In this document: one piece after another, positions 14,396 through 22,345 of the stretch
How positions within the stretch are numbered: position 1 is the first letter of the stretch
Layout: every line of letters starts with the position of its first letter
Assembly (NCBI GenBank): GCA_965655775.1
Contig: CBFHHV010000016.1
Location: forward strand, 1-22,517
DNA: 22,517 nt
Reading direction: 5' to 3'
From: Marisimplicoccus sp965655775
GTDB lineage: Bacteria > Bacteroidota > Bacteroidia > Flavobacteriales > Flavobacteriaceae
The notes under the pieces: model-generated
Told to the model about the DNA's origin: nothing
Seen by the model: only the letters and a program-made list of their open reading frames with translations
The model's database searches: none
Program-made: the position numbers and the translations under genes

Positions 14396-15496
14396 ATGTT
14401 TTTAAACTCTCTAAAAATTGATAACTATAAAAATCTTGAAAAATTCAAGCTAACTTTTGATAAAAAAATCAATTGTTTTATTGGAAAAAATGGAATTGGA
14501 AAGACTAATATTGTTGATTCAATTTATCATCTAGCTTTTACAAAAAGTTATTTCAATCCATCAACTTCACAAAATGTTATGTCTGGATCAGAATATTTCT
14601 CTATTATCGGAGAATTTGATATTGATAAAAGGAGTGAGAGTATTCATTGTCACTATAAAATTGGTGAGAAGAAGGTTATAAAAAGAAATAGTAAAGTTTA
14701 CAAAAGAATCTCAGATCACATTGGATTAATTAATCTGATAATAATTTCACCACATGATAGAAATTTAATTACTGAGGGAAGTGAGATGAGAAGAAAATTT
14801 ATTGATTCAGTCATTGGTCAAGTTGATAAAGTTTACCTTCAGCGAGTTATTGACTACAATAAAGTTATAACTCAAAGAAATTCACTATTAAAATATTTTT
14901 TTATCAATAGAAAGTTTGATAAGGATACTATCGAATCATATGATCAACAACTTATTACAATTGGAACTCCTATATATAAAGAAAGATCGAAGTTTATGAC
15001 TTCATTTATTCCAATTTTTAAAAAGTATTATTCTGATATAAGTTCTGGGAATGAATTAGTTGACATAAACTTTAAAAGTGATCTGAACTCAGGTAGTTTC
15101 TCTGAAGTTCTTAATGAGAGTCTTTCTAAAGATCGGTTTCTTCAATACACTTCAAAGGGAGTTCATAAAGATGATTTAATCTTTACAATTGATGGAAATA
15201 AAATTAAAAACTTTGGTAGTCAAGGACAACAAAAATCTTTTCTTATAGCATTAAAACTTGCACAGTTTGATTATTACAGAACTAAATTTGGCAATTCACC
15301 AATAGTACTTCTAGATGATATTTTTGACAAATTAGATCAAGAAAGAGTTAGGCAGATTGTTCAAATTCTTGAAAAAAAGGATTTTAGTCAAATATTTATT
15401 ACTGATACTCATGTTGACAGAGTGAAAGATGCATTATCTGATTCAAAAAATAAAGAGGAAATATTTGATCTTGAAAAATTAAAAAGTTATGACTAA
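14396..15496 (+). CDS. recF: DNA replication and repair protein RecF
   Basis: SMC-like ATPase that helps load RecA at single-strand gaps. Walker A GKNGIGKT is at 30-37, after the usual N-terminal strand FLNSLKIDNYKNL. SPHDRNLITEGSEMRRKFID (118-137) is the characteristic RecF segment. The ABC signature GSQGQQKS is at 274-281 and Walker B PIVLLDDIFDKLD at 302-314. The length (366 aa) is normal and all nucleotide-binding parts are intact. The start gives a complete first strand. It overlaps the following DUF721 gene by 8 nt. dnaA, dnaN or gyrB are not adjacent, as is usual in Bacteroidota. Confidence 0.96.
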   Translation: MFLNSLKIDNYKNLEKFKLTFDKKINCFIGKNGIGKTNIVDSIYHLAFTKSYFNPSTSQNVMSGSEYFSIIGEFDIDKRSESIHCHYKIGEKKVIKRNSKVYKRISDHIGLINLIIISPHDRNLITEGSEMRRKFIDSVIGQVDKVYLQRVIDYNKVITQRNSLLKYFFINRKFDKDTIESYDQQLITIGTPIYKERSKFMTSFIPIFKKYYSDISSGNELVDINFKSDLNSGSFSEVLNESLSKDRFLQYTSKGVHKDDLIFTIDGNKIKNFGSQGQQKSFLIALKLAQFDYYRTKFGNSPIVLLDDIFDKLDQERVRQIVQILEKKDFSQIFITDTHVDRVKDALSDSKNKEEIFDLEKLKSYD

Positions 15497-15782
15497 AAGA
15501 GGTGAACTAAAGAATGTTTCAAAGGTTATTGAGGAAGTTTTTTCTCAAAAACACTTCAGGATTGGAATTGATAATATAAAAGTTCAAGAAGCATGGATAA
15601 AGACCATGGGAAAGAACATCCAGAAATACACATATAAGGTTGTGTATAAAAAGGGAGTATTATACGTTAGGCTAAAATCTTCTGTTCTCAAAGAAGAGTT
15701 AACATTTGAAAAAACAAAAGTAATTAAGCTTCTAAATCAAGAGCTTGGCAAGGAGTATGTAAAAGATCTAATAATTAGCTAA
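15489..15782 (+). CDS. DUF721 (DciA-like) domain protein
   Basis: A 97-aa protein made of one DUF721 domain. The N-terminal helix NVSKVIEEVF, W36 in VQEAWIKTMGKNI, and the strands KGVLYVRLKSSVLKEELTFEKTKVIKLLNQEL follow the family pattern. The DUF721 family includes DciA, the ancestral loader or regulator of the replicative helicase DnaB, but this short version has no extra C-terminal domain, so the role here is inferred. It overlaps recF by 8 nt, suggesting coupled translation and a shared link to DNA replication or repair, and overlaps the convergent ndk gene by 8 nt. Confidence 0.84.
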   Translation: MTKRGELKNVSKVIEEVFSQKHFRIGIDNIKVQEAWIKTMGKNIQKYTYKVVYKKGVLYVRLKSSVLKEELTFEKTKVIKLLNQELGKEYVKDLIIS

Positions 15783-16197
15783 AAATCTCTTCATTGTCAA
15801 AATGGAAGCTTATTTCAATTTCTGCATTCTCATCACTATCTGAACCATGGACTGCATTTTCTCCTTTAGATTTAGCATATTTTTTTCTTATGGTACCTTC
15901 TTCAGCCTCATTTGGATCTGTAGATCCAATAAGGGTTCTAAAAGCATATACAGCATTATCTTTTTCTAATGCAGCAGCAACTATTGGACCTCGAGTCATA
16001 AAGCTTACTAAATCATTGAAAAAGGTCTTGTCAGAGTGAATGGAATAAAATTTTTCAGCTTCATCCCTTGTCATCCTTTTATATTTCAATGCAATAATTT
16101 TAAAACCTGCAGCTTCTATCATATTAAGTATTGGAAGCATATTACCTTGCTCAATTGAGTCAGGTTTTAACATAGTAAATGTTCTGTTAGTATTCAT
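15775..16197 (-). CDS. ndk: Nucleoside diphosphate kinase
   Basis: Transfers the gamma phosphate from ATP to other nucleoside diphosphates through a phosphohistidine. The protein is 140 aa, the common bacterial length. K11 in TMLKPDS, Y51, F60, R87 in YAFRTLIGSTDP, T93, R104 in GTIRKKYA, N114 and the catalytic H117 in NAVHGSDSDENA are all in place. The start at 16197 gives the usual NTNRTFTM N-terminus. The gene is monocistronic, faces away from the DHH phosphoesterase gene, and has the clearest promoter in the window, which would place transcription start at or next to the ATG. Confidence 0.97.
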   Translation of the reverse strand: MNTNRTFTMLKPDSIEQGNMLPILNMIEAAGFKIIALKYKRMTRDEAEKFYSIHSDKTFFNDLVSFMTRGPIVAAALEKDNAVYAFRTLIGSTDPNEAEEGTIRKKYAKSKGENAVHGSDSDENAEIEISFHFDNEEIFS

Positions 16198-16201
16198 GCG
16201 G

Positions 16202-16230
16202 CAAATTTAACAATATCTCTAATTAATCAA
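16202..16230 (-). promoter_or_regulatory. Promoter of ndk, full Bacteroidota consensus, likely leaderless
   Basis: On the minus strand TTG (16230-16228) is followed by 18 nt and then TAAATTTG (16209-16202), matching both elements and the spacing of the Bacteroidota consensus. Only 4 nt separate the box from the ndk ATG at 16197, so the predicted start site falls on or beside the start codon. Confidence 0.6.
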
Positions 16231-16270
16231 AGTTTTAGGAATTACTTTATTTTAATTTTCAATATAATAT

Positions 16271-16278
16271 TATATTAG
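16271..16278 (+). promoter_or_regulatory. Weak candidate -7 box for the nrnA-like gene
   Basis: TATATTAG, one mismatch from TAnnTTTG, followed by C and ending 7 nt before the ATG at 16286. The same 9-mer TATATTAGC occurs upstream of the amidohydrolase gene (19303-19311). No TTG element is seen. Confidence 0.25.
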
Positions 16279-16285
16279 CCCACTT

Positions 16286-17296
16286 ATGGATGACCATATA
16301 CTTAATAGTGTTATTAAATTATTTTCTAAGAAAAGAAATATAATTTTAATTCCTCACAGTAGTCCTGATGCTGACGCACTTGGTAGCTGTCTAGCACTAT
16401 ATCATTTCTTTAAATCAAAAAATGAAGTGAATATAGTTTCACCAAATGAGTATACCGAAATACTTAATTTTTTGCCCGGATCTGAAGATATTTTAATCTA
16501 TGAAAATGATAAAGTGAAATGTGAAAATGCATTTAAAAAAGCTGATGTTGTTTTTACTCTAGATTTCAATAGTCTTAGCAGAGCAAGAAATTTATCAAGT
16601 TTAATATCCAGTTCAACGGCTATGACTATCATGATAGACCACCATGAAAATCCTGATAATTATGCCGATTTAACTATTTCAAATTCCAAAATGAGTTCAA
16701 CGTGTGAAATGGTTTATGATTTTATAAGCTCAATTGACAAAAGTAAAATTGACAATAAAATAGCAACATGTATTTATACTGGAATTGTTGCAGATACTGG
16801 ATCATTTAGATTTCCATCTACAACTTCAAAAACACTTAAGGTAGGTTCTGAGTTAATCAATTACGGAGTTAATGTTACTGAAATTTTTGATAAACTTCAT
16901 AATAACTTTCAATTTAAAAGGTTAAAACTCCTAGGTTCTGCGATAAACAATTTCAAAAAAATAGAGGGGTTGCCTGTAGCATACACTTCAATAACAGATA
17001 AGGATCAAAAAGTCAATGATTTTAAAAAAGGAGATAGTGAAGGCTTTGTCAACTTTGGACTAAGTGTAGCTGATATTTTATGTTCGGTTCTTTTTATTGA
17101 AAAAAAAGATGAAGGCTTGATAAAAATTTCATTTAGATCTAAAGGTGATTTTAAAGTTAATATATTTGCTTCTAAATACTTTAATGGTGGTGGACACGAA
17201 CATGCATCTGGAGGAATTTCAAAATTAAGTTTAAAAGAAACTGAAAAAAAATTTGTAACTGATATTACTCAATTTATAAACCAAAACTATGAATAA
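16286..17296 (+). CDS. nrnA: DHH/DHHA1 phosphoesterase, NrnA-like (nanoRNase / pAp phosphatase)
   Basis: Cytoplasmic Mn-dependent enzyme expected to degrade 2-5 nt RNA fragments and dephosphorylate 3'-phosphoadenosine 5'-phosphate. The N-terminal DHH domain has PHSSPDADALGS (23-34), the second metal aspartate in FTLDFNS (90-96), the signature IDHHENPDN (117-125) and ADTGSFRF (169-176). The C-terminal DHHA1 domain ends with NGGGHEHASGG (300-310), the substrate-binding glycine-rich loop. The length of 336 aa matches NrnA. Cyclic dinucleotide phosphodiesterases of the GdpP type share the domain but carry extra membrane and PAS parts that are absent here. It overlaps the next gene by 8 nt. Confidence 0.9.
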   Translation: MDDHILNSVIKLFSKKRNIILIPHSSPDADALGSCLALYHFFKSKNEVNIVSPNEYTEILNFLPGSEDILIYENDKVKCENAFKKADVVFTLDFNSLSRARNLSSLISSSTAMTIMIDHHENPDNYADLTISNSKMSSTCEMVYDFISSIDKSKIDNKIATCIYTGIVADTGSFRFPSTTSKTLKVGSELINYGVNVTEIFDKLHNNFQFKRLKLLGSAINNFKKIEGLPVAYTSITDKDQKVNDFKKGDSEGFVNFGLSVADILCSVLFIEKKDEGLIKISFRSKGDFKVNIFASKYFNGGGHEHASGGISKLSLKETEKKFVTDITQFINQNYE

Positions 17297-18299
17297 GAAT
17301 TTTATAATCTTAATCTCAATACTAACTTTAAACTCATGTAATATGAATAATTATTCTGATCTATCTGAAGGACTATATGCAGATATTGAAACATCAAAAG
17401 GAAATATTATCCTTCAATTGTATTATGAACAAGCACCAACCACTGTATCAAATTTTGTTGCTCTTGCAGAGGGGAATCACCCAGTTGTAGACGATCAACA
17501 TTCTGAAAAACCTTATTATGACGGATTAAAGTTTCATAGAGTTATTGAAAATTTCATGATTCAGGGTGGAGATCCAACAGGAACAGGATCAGGTGGGCCA
17601 GGATATCAGTTTGATGATGAGTTTAATGATGAGCTTAAACATGATGGACCTGGAATATTATCTATGGCTAATGCTGGACCTGGAACTAATGGTAGTCAAT
17701 TTTTTATTACGCACGTTGAAACACCATGGTTAGATGGAAAACATTCAATTTTTGGTAAGGTGAATACTGGTCAAGAGGTAGTTGATAATGTTGAACAGGA
17801 CGACATTATTAAAAAAATTAAAATTATTAGAGTTGGAGAAGCTGCTAAAAGTTTTGATGCTCCTAAAAATTTTGAAGATTACATTTCAGAGAAAAGTGAA
17901 GCTGATATTATAAAGGCAGAAGCTGAAAAGAAAATCATAGAGCAATTAACAGAGGGCATGGAGGAGACTGAAAGTGGTTTAAAATATAAAATTTCAAAAA
18001 AAGGTTCTGGACCTAATGCAAAAACAAATGATTTATTATCTGTGCATTATTCACTTCAATTAATTGATGGTTCGGAAATTGACTCTTCATTTACTCGTGG
18101 TGCACCAATCGAATTTACATGTGGTGTTGGACAGGTTATAAAAGGATGGGATGAGGCAATGGAACTTTTGAATAAAGGTTCAAAAGCAAGATTAGTAATA
18201 CCAAGTGAACTTGGATATGGAGCAGTTGGAGCTGGTAATGGTGTAATACCTCCAAATGCAACTCTTATTTTTGATGTAGAACTAGTTGATATTAAATAA
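17289..18299 (+). CDS. Cyclophilin-FKBP fusion peptidyl-prolyl isomerase, lipoprotein
   Basis: A single polypeptide with two unrelated proline isomerase folds, probably a periplasmic folding factor. Residues 1-17 form a lipoprotein signal ending LNSC (Cys17). The cyclophilin domain (about 29-183) has LKFHRVIENFMIQGGDPTG with catalytic R84 and Q92, GSQFFITH, and TPWLDGKHSIFGKV with W147 at the cyclosporin-contact position. A charged helical linker covers about 187-228. The FKBP domain (229-336) has VHYSLQLIDG (Y254), DSSF (D265), VIKGWDEA (W287) and SELGYG (Y310), the usual active-site set. Both domains therefore look active. In Flavobacteria I recall an FKBP lipoprotein (GldI) beside a DHH gene; this fusion may be its counterpart. 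The stop overlaps the next start by 1 nt. Confidence 0.92.
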   Translation: MNKNFIILISILTLNSCNMNNYSDLSEGLYADIETSKGNIILQLYYEQAPTTVSNFVALAEGNHPVVDDQHSEKPYYDGLKFHRVIENFMIQGGDPTGTGSGGPGYQFDDEFNDELKHDGPGILSMANAGPGTNGSQFFITHVETPWLDGKHSIFGKVNTGQEVVDNVEQDDIIKKIKIIRVGEAAKSFDAPKNFEDYISEKSEADIIKAEAEKKIIEQLTEGMEETESGLKYKISKKGSGPNAKTNDLLSVHYSLQLIDGSEIDSSFTRGAPIEFTCGVGQVIKGWDEAMELLNKGSKARLVIPSELGYGAVGAGNGVIPPNATLIFDVELVDIK

Positions 18300-19297
18300 T
18301 GAAGCTAAAGAGTTTTTTTGCTCTTACCCTAATACCTCAAATACTATTAGTAAATTTCATTAAAAATAATCCATCAATCATTGATGATTATTATCCAGAT
18401 TATTTATACAGTAATATTCTCAAGATAAATTCATTTATATATTCTAATATAAATATTCCCGTAGGTGAGATTTTATATCTAATTCTCATTATTATTCTTA
18501 TTTATCTGGTTTACAGAGTTTTTTCATTCAAACTAAATGATTCTGTAAACCTTCTGGCATTTATTTCAATATTTTACTTTATTTTTTATTCTTTTTGGGG
18601 ATTAAATTATTTCAAAACCTCCATTTCTTATGAATTAAATATTAAAAATGATTACGAATTTGAAGAGTTAGATAATACCTTGAATTTCATTATAACTAAG
18701 ATAAACGAAGAAGCTCCATTACTTCAGGATTTTAATGAATTAAATTTTCTTGAAATAACTAACATGAATGACCTAAATGTAAAACAGTCTTTAGCACCTA
18801 GTTATCTTCTTCTTCAAACAGTATCCGGACATTTTATTCCATTTACATCAGAATCTGTAGTAAATTTTGATATTCCCAAGATTGATTTGCCAGTTGTTAT
18901 TTTTCATGAGTATGCTCATCAGATGGGATATGCAGATGAAGCTGAAGCAAGCTTTATTGGATTTATGAAAGCAGTTGAAAGTAATAATGCAAATGTTAGA
19001 TACTCAGGCTATTTCAATGCACTTTTAAATCTTCTAAACGAGATTAATAAGAATCATAAAGAAGAATTACAAAATTACATCTCAAAGCTGGATAAGAGGG
19101 TTAAATCTGACATAAACTATTACACGGAATTCTGGAGTAGATATTCTAATAATTATTTTGATAAAGTACAGAAATATATTTATGATTTATATTTAAAATC
19201 AAATAATCAAGAAGCTGGAATTATGACCTATAATAAAGTTTCCAATTTTATTATTGACTATTATCTAAGAGATGAATTATCAGATTTTTTTAATTGA
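18299..19297 (+). CDS. DUF3810 membrane protein with HExxH metallopeptidase signature
   Basis: A 332-aa protein with an N-terminal hydrophobic segment (about 5-20), two further membrane helices (about 56-75 and 85-104, the latter ending FYSFWGLNYF), and a soluble domain. That domain contains FHEYAHQMGYADEAEASF (202-219): an HExxH zinc motif (H203, E204, H207) with acidic residues E214 and E216 downstream that could supply the third ligand, as in gluzincin-like peptidases. This matches the DUF3810 family of Bacteroidota and Firmicutes. A peptidase role is inferred from the motif; no substrate is known to me. The start shares a base with the previous stop (TAATG), so it is likely translated with the immunophilin. 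Confidence 0.85.
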   Translation: MKLKSFFALTLIPQILLVNFIKNNPSIIDDYYPDYLYSNILKINSFIYSNINIPVGEILYLILIIILIYLVYRVFSFKLNDSVNLLAFISIFYFIFYSFWGLNYFKTSISYELNIKNDYEFEELDNTLNFIITKINEEAPLLQDFNELNFLEITNMNDLNVKQSLAPSYLLLQTVSGHFIPFTSESVVNFDIPKIDLPVVIFHEYAHQMGYADEAEASFIGFMKAVESNNANVRYSGYFNALLNLLNEINKNHKEELQNYISKLDKRVKSDINYYTEFWSRYSNNYFDKVQKYIYDLYLKSNNQEAGIMTYNKVSNFIIDYYLRDELSDFFN

Positions 19298-19302
19298 TTT
19301 AC

Positions 19303-19310
19303 TATATTAG
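19303..19310 (+). promoter_or_regulatory. Weak candidate -7 box for the amidohydrolase gene
   Basis: TATATTAG, one mismatch from TAnnTTTG, followed by C, 44 nt before the ATG at 19355. The leader between also contains a short inverted repeat, CCCTA(T5)TAGGG, at 19319-19333. No TTG element is seen. Expression by read-through from the upstream gene is possible. Confidence 0.2.
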
Positions 19311-19354
19311 CAAACTATCCCTATTTTTTAGGGTCAAATTAAAAAACTCAACAA

Positions 19355-22342
19355 ATGAAAAGATTCTTATTTTTTTTCTTTTTTTTATCATTTGGATTAT
19401 ATGGGCAGGATTACTTTATTGTCAATGATGGAGTAAAAACAAAGGATTACCAGTACAACGTTTTCACAAATGCTAATATTTATACTGATAAAGGGATTAT
19501 TAATAAGGGTACTCTAGTCGAGAAGGATGGAAAGATAGTGGATTTAGGCTTAGATATTTCTATTCCAAAAAATAGTATAGTTTTTGATTTAGATGGAAAG
19601 TTCATTTATCCATCTTTTATTGAAACTCATTCATCATTTGGAGTCAAAAAACCTCAGAGAAGAAGCTCTGGAAGAAGTTCTCAATATGAGCCATCTAGGA
19701 GCGGTTATTATTGGAATGATCATATTATGAGTGATTATAATAGTTTTGGAGATTATAATTATAGTCAGAAAGAAGCGAAAGGTCTAAGGGATATTGGGTT
19801 TGGAGTTGTTAACTCTCATAGGAATGATGGTGTACATCGGGGTACAAGTTTTACTGTTGGTTTAATTGATAATCAAAATGAATCCTATAGAATTATTTCA
19901 AAAAAAACAGCAGAACATTACTCTTTTTCTAAAAGTTTAACGTCTAATCAATCCTACCCTTCGTCAACTATGGGTGCAATTGCATTAATAAGACAGTTAC
20001 ACTATGATTCAGATTGGTATTCTCAAGGCTCCTCAGAGACCAAAGATTTATCTCTTGAAGCATTAATTGAAAATAAAAAATTACCCAAGCTCTTTGATGC
20101 TAATGATAAACTTAATGTGTATAGAGCAGCTAAACTTTCAAATGAGTTTAATCTTAACTTTGTTATTAAAGGATCTGGTAAGGAATATGAAAATGTAAGA
20201 GAATTAAAAAAATTTAATAATATTTTGATCATACCAGTCAATTTTCCAAAAGCATTTGATGTATCAAATACAAACCTAAATGAGAAGTTAACAATCAATC
20301 AACTTAGATACTGGAATCAAGCACCAACAAATTTAGGTGTATTAGAAAAAAATGGAATCAATTTTTCTATAACATCATCAGATCTTAAGAATAAAAAAGA
20401 CTTTTTAAAAAACATAAGAAGAGCCATAAAGAATGGGCTATCTGAAAAGACTGCTCTTGATGCATTAACAATAGTCCCAGCAAAGTCTTTAAACTTAAAT
20501 GACAAAATTGGAAAATTAGATAAAGGTTTCTTAGCAAATTTTTTAATTACCTCAGATGCAATTTTTGAAGATAAAACTGAGATATATGAAAATTGGGTAA
20601 AAGGTCAGAGACATATAGTTAAGAGTAATGACAATTTAAATATTGATGGTGATTATACCTTTAATATTAATGATAGAAACTATGAGGTAAAAATCTCTAA
20701 TAGCTTGTTGACGCCCAAAGCTAATGTTAAGAGAGATTCTATTGATATTAAATCAAAAACTTCATTAGTTGATGATTGGATTAGTGTTACTTTTTTTGAC
20801 AGTATAGATGGCAGATTATCTTTCGCTCAAATTTCTTCCAAGATTAGTTCGACAGATAATTTAAGTGGTAGGGGTATAGATTTTAATAACGAAGCATTCT
20901 TATTTAATATTCCAAAAAATAAGGCTAAAAAGGAAAGTGAATCTAAAAGAAAGAGGAAAGATAGTCCTGGTGAAACTTTTGTTTCAGATGTTACTTTCCC
21001 CAATGTTGGATTTGGAATTAGTTCAATTCCTGGAAGCAGATCAATTCATTTTAAAAATGCTACTCTTTGGACTAATGAAGATGAGGGTATAATTGAGAAT
21101 ACAGATATTATAATTGATAATGGAAAGATTATTGAAATTGGCGAAACTCTTAAAACACCTCCAAATTTCTCAGTTATTGATGCGTCAAATAAACACATAA
21201 CATCAGGAATAATTGATGAACATTCGCACATGGCTGCAACAAGCATAAATGAAGGTGGTCATAATTCTTCAGCAGAAGTATCAATAATGGATGTTATTGA
21301 TCCAGATGATATAAGTATTTATAGAAATTTAGCCGGTGGAGTTACAACTGTTCAAATTCTTCATGGATCTGCTAATCCAATAGGAGGACAGTCTGCGATA
21401 ATTAAATTAAAATGGGGATCTGAAATAGACAATATGTTTTTTGAAGGGGCTGATCCTTTCATAAAATTTGCTTTAGGTGAAAATGTTAAACGATCTAGGG
21501 GTGGTTCAAGATTTCCTGAAACAAGAATGGGTGTTGAACAGGTATTTATAGATCATTTTGACAGAGCAAAACATTATGGAGAAACTTGGAAGCAGTATAA
21601 TTCGCTTAGCAATAGAGAAAAAAGGTCAGTTAATAAACCCCGATATGATGAAGAGCTTGAAACACTATTTGAGGTTATTGATGGCAAAAGATTTATCTCT
21701 AGCCATTCATATGTTCAAAGTGAAATAAATATGTTAATGAAAGTTGCAGAAAAATTCGATTTTAGAATAAAAATTTTCACGCATATTTTAGAAGGTTATA
21801 AAGTTGCTGATAAAATGGCTAAGCACAGAGTTGGTGGATCAACTTTTTCTGACTGGTGGGGTTACAAGTTTGAGGTTAATGATGCAATACCTTACAATGC
21901 ATCAATTATGCATAACGCTGGGGTTACAGTTGCACTAAACTCTGATAATTCTGAACTTTCTAGAAGGTTAAACTTGGAAGCAGCCAAAGCATTTAAATAT
22001 GGTAATATTTCAGAGGAGGAAGCCTGGAAGTTTGTTACGCTCAACCCAGCTAAACTTCTTAATCTTGATGATAGGGTTGGAAGTCTTAAAGTTGGTAAAG
22101 ATGCTGATATTGTAATGTGGAGTGGACATCCAATGTCACTTTATACCAAGGCACAGCAAACATATATTGAAGGCGCATTATACTTTGATATAGATGAGCA
22201 CAAAACAAAGCTGAAAAAGATTAAAAACGAAAAATCTGATCTTATTAAACAAATGTTTGCAGAAAATACTCCTGGAGCAAATCTTAAATTTCCAAATCCA
22301 TTACCTCAAATAGAGGTTGATTGTGACTACATTGAATTTTAA
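19355..22342 (+). CDS. Exported tandem-domain amidohydrolase, first domain degenerate
   Basis: A 995-aa protein with a signal peptide (residues 1-17, very phenylalanine-rich, ending LYGQD). Two amidohydrolase (urease-fold) modules follow. In the first (about 35-425) the beta-sandwich parts are present and a C-terminal ALTIVPAKSLNLNDKIGKLDKGFLANFLI block is recognisable, but the metal motif HxH reads ETHSSFG: H92 is kept and the second His is Ser94. A linker rich in Lys, Ser and Glu lies near 530-540. The second module (about 555-960) has IDEHSHM (H623, H625), H784 in SSHSYVQ, H810 in FTHILEGYK and D864 in LNSDNSE, a complete metal-ligand set, then FVTLNPAKLLNLDDRVGSLKVGKDADIVMW. Relatives include imidazolonepropionase-like and peptidase-like enzymes; the substrate is unknown. 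A second amidohydrolase follows 3 nt downstream. Confidence 0.88.
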   Translation: MKRFLFFFFFLSFGLYGQDYFIVNDGVKTKDYQYNVFTNANIYTDKGIINKGTLVEKDGKIVDLGLDISIPKNSIVFDLDGKFIYPSFIETHSSFGVKKPQRRSSGRSSQYEPSRSGYYWNDHIMSDYNSFGDYNYSQKEAKGLRDIGFGVVNSHRNDGVHRGTSFTVGLIDNQNESYRIISKKTAEHYSFSKSLTSNQSYPSSTMGAIALIRQLHYDSDWYSQGSSETKDLSLEALIENKKLPKLFDANDKLNVYRAAKLSNEFNLNFVIKGSGKEYENVRELKKFNNILIIPVNFPKAFDVSNTNLNEKLTINQLRYWNQAPTNLGVLEKNGINFSITSSDLKNKKDFLKNIRRAIKNGLSEKTALDALTIVPAKSLNLNDKIGKLDKGFLANFLITSDAIFEDKTEIYENWVKGQRHIVKSNDNLNIDGDYTFNINDRNYEVKISNSLLTPKANVKRDSIDIKSKTSLVDDWISVTFFDSIDGRLSFAQISSKISSTDNLSGRGIDFNNEAFLFNIPKNKAKKESESKRKRKDSPGETFVSDVTFPNVGFGISSIPGSRSIHFKNATLWTNEDEGIIENTDIIIDNGKIIEIGETLKTPPNFSVIDASNKHITSGIIDEHSHMAATSINEGGHNSSAEVSIMDVIDPDDISIYRNLAGGVTTVQILHGSANPIGGQSAIIKLKWGSEIDNMFFEGADPFIKFALGENVKRSRGGSRFPETRMGVEQVFIDHFDRAKHYGETWKQYNSLSNREKRSVNKPRYDEELETLFEVIDGKRFISSHSYVQSEINMLMKVAEKFDFRIKIFTHILEGYKVADKMAKHRVGGSTFSDWWGYKFEVNDAIPYNASIMHNAGVTVALNSDNSELSRRLNLEAAKAFKYGNISEEEAWKFVTLNPAKLLNLDDRVGSLKVGKDADIVMWSGHPMSLYTKAQQTYIEGALYFDIDEHKTKLKKIKNEKSDLIKQMFAENTPGANLKFPNPLPQIEVDCDYIEF

Positions 22343-22345
22343 ATT

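Noticed and set aside
19319..19333. Inverted repeat CCCTA-T5-TAGGG as a terminator or operator
   Set aside because: The stem is only 5 bp and no T-run follows on the plus strand; it is too weak for a separate call, although it could be a minor regulatory site in the amidohydrolase leader.
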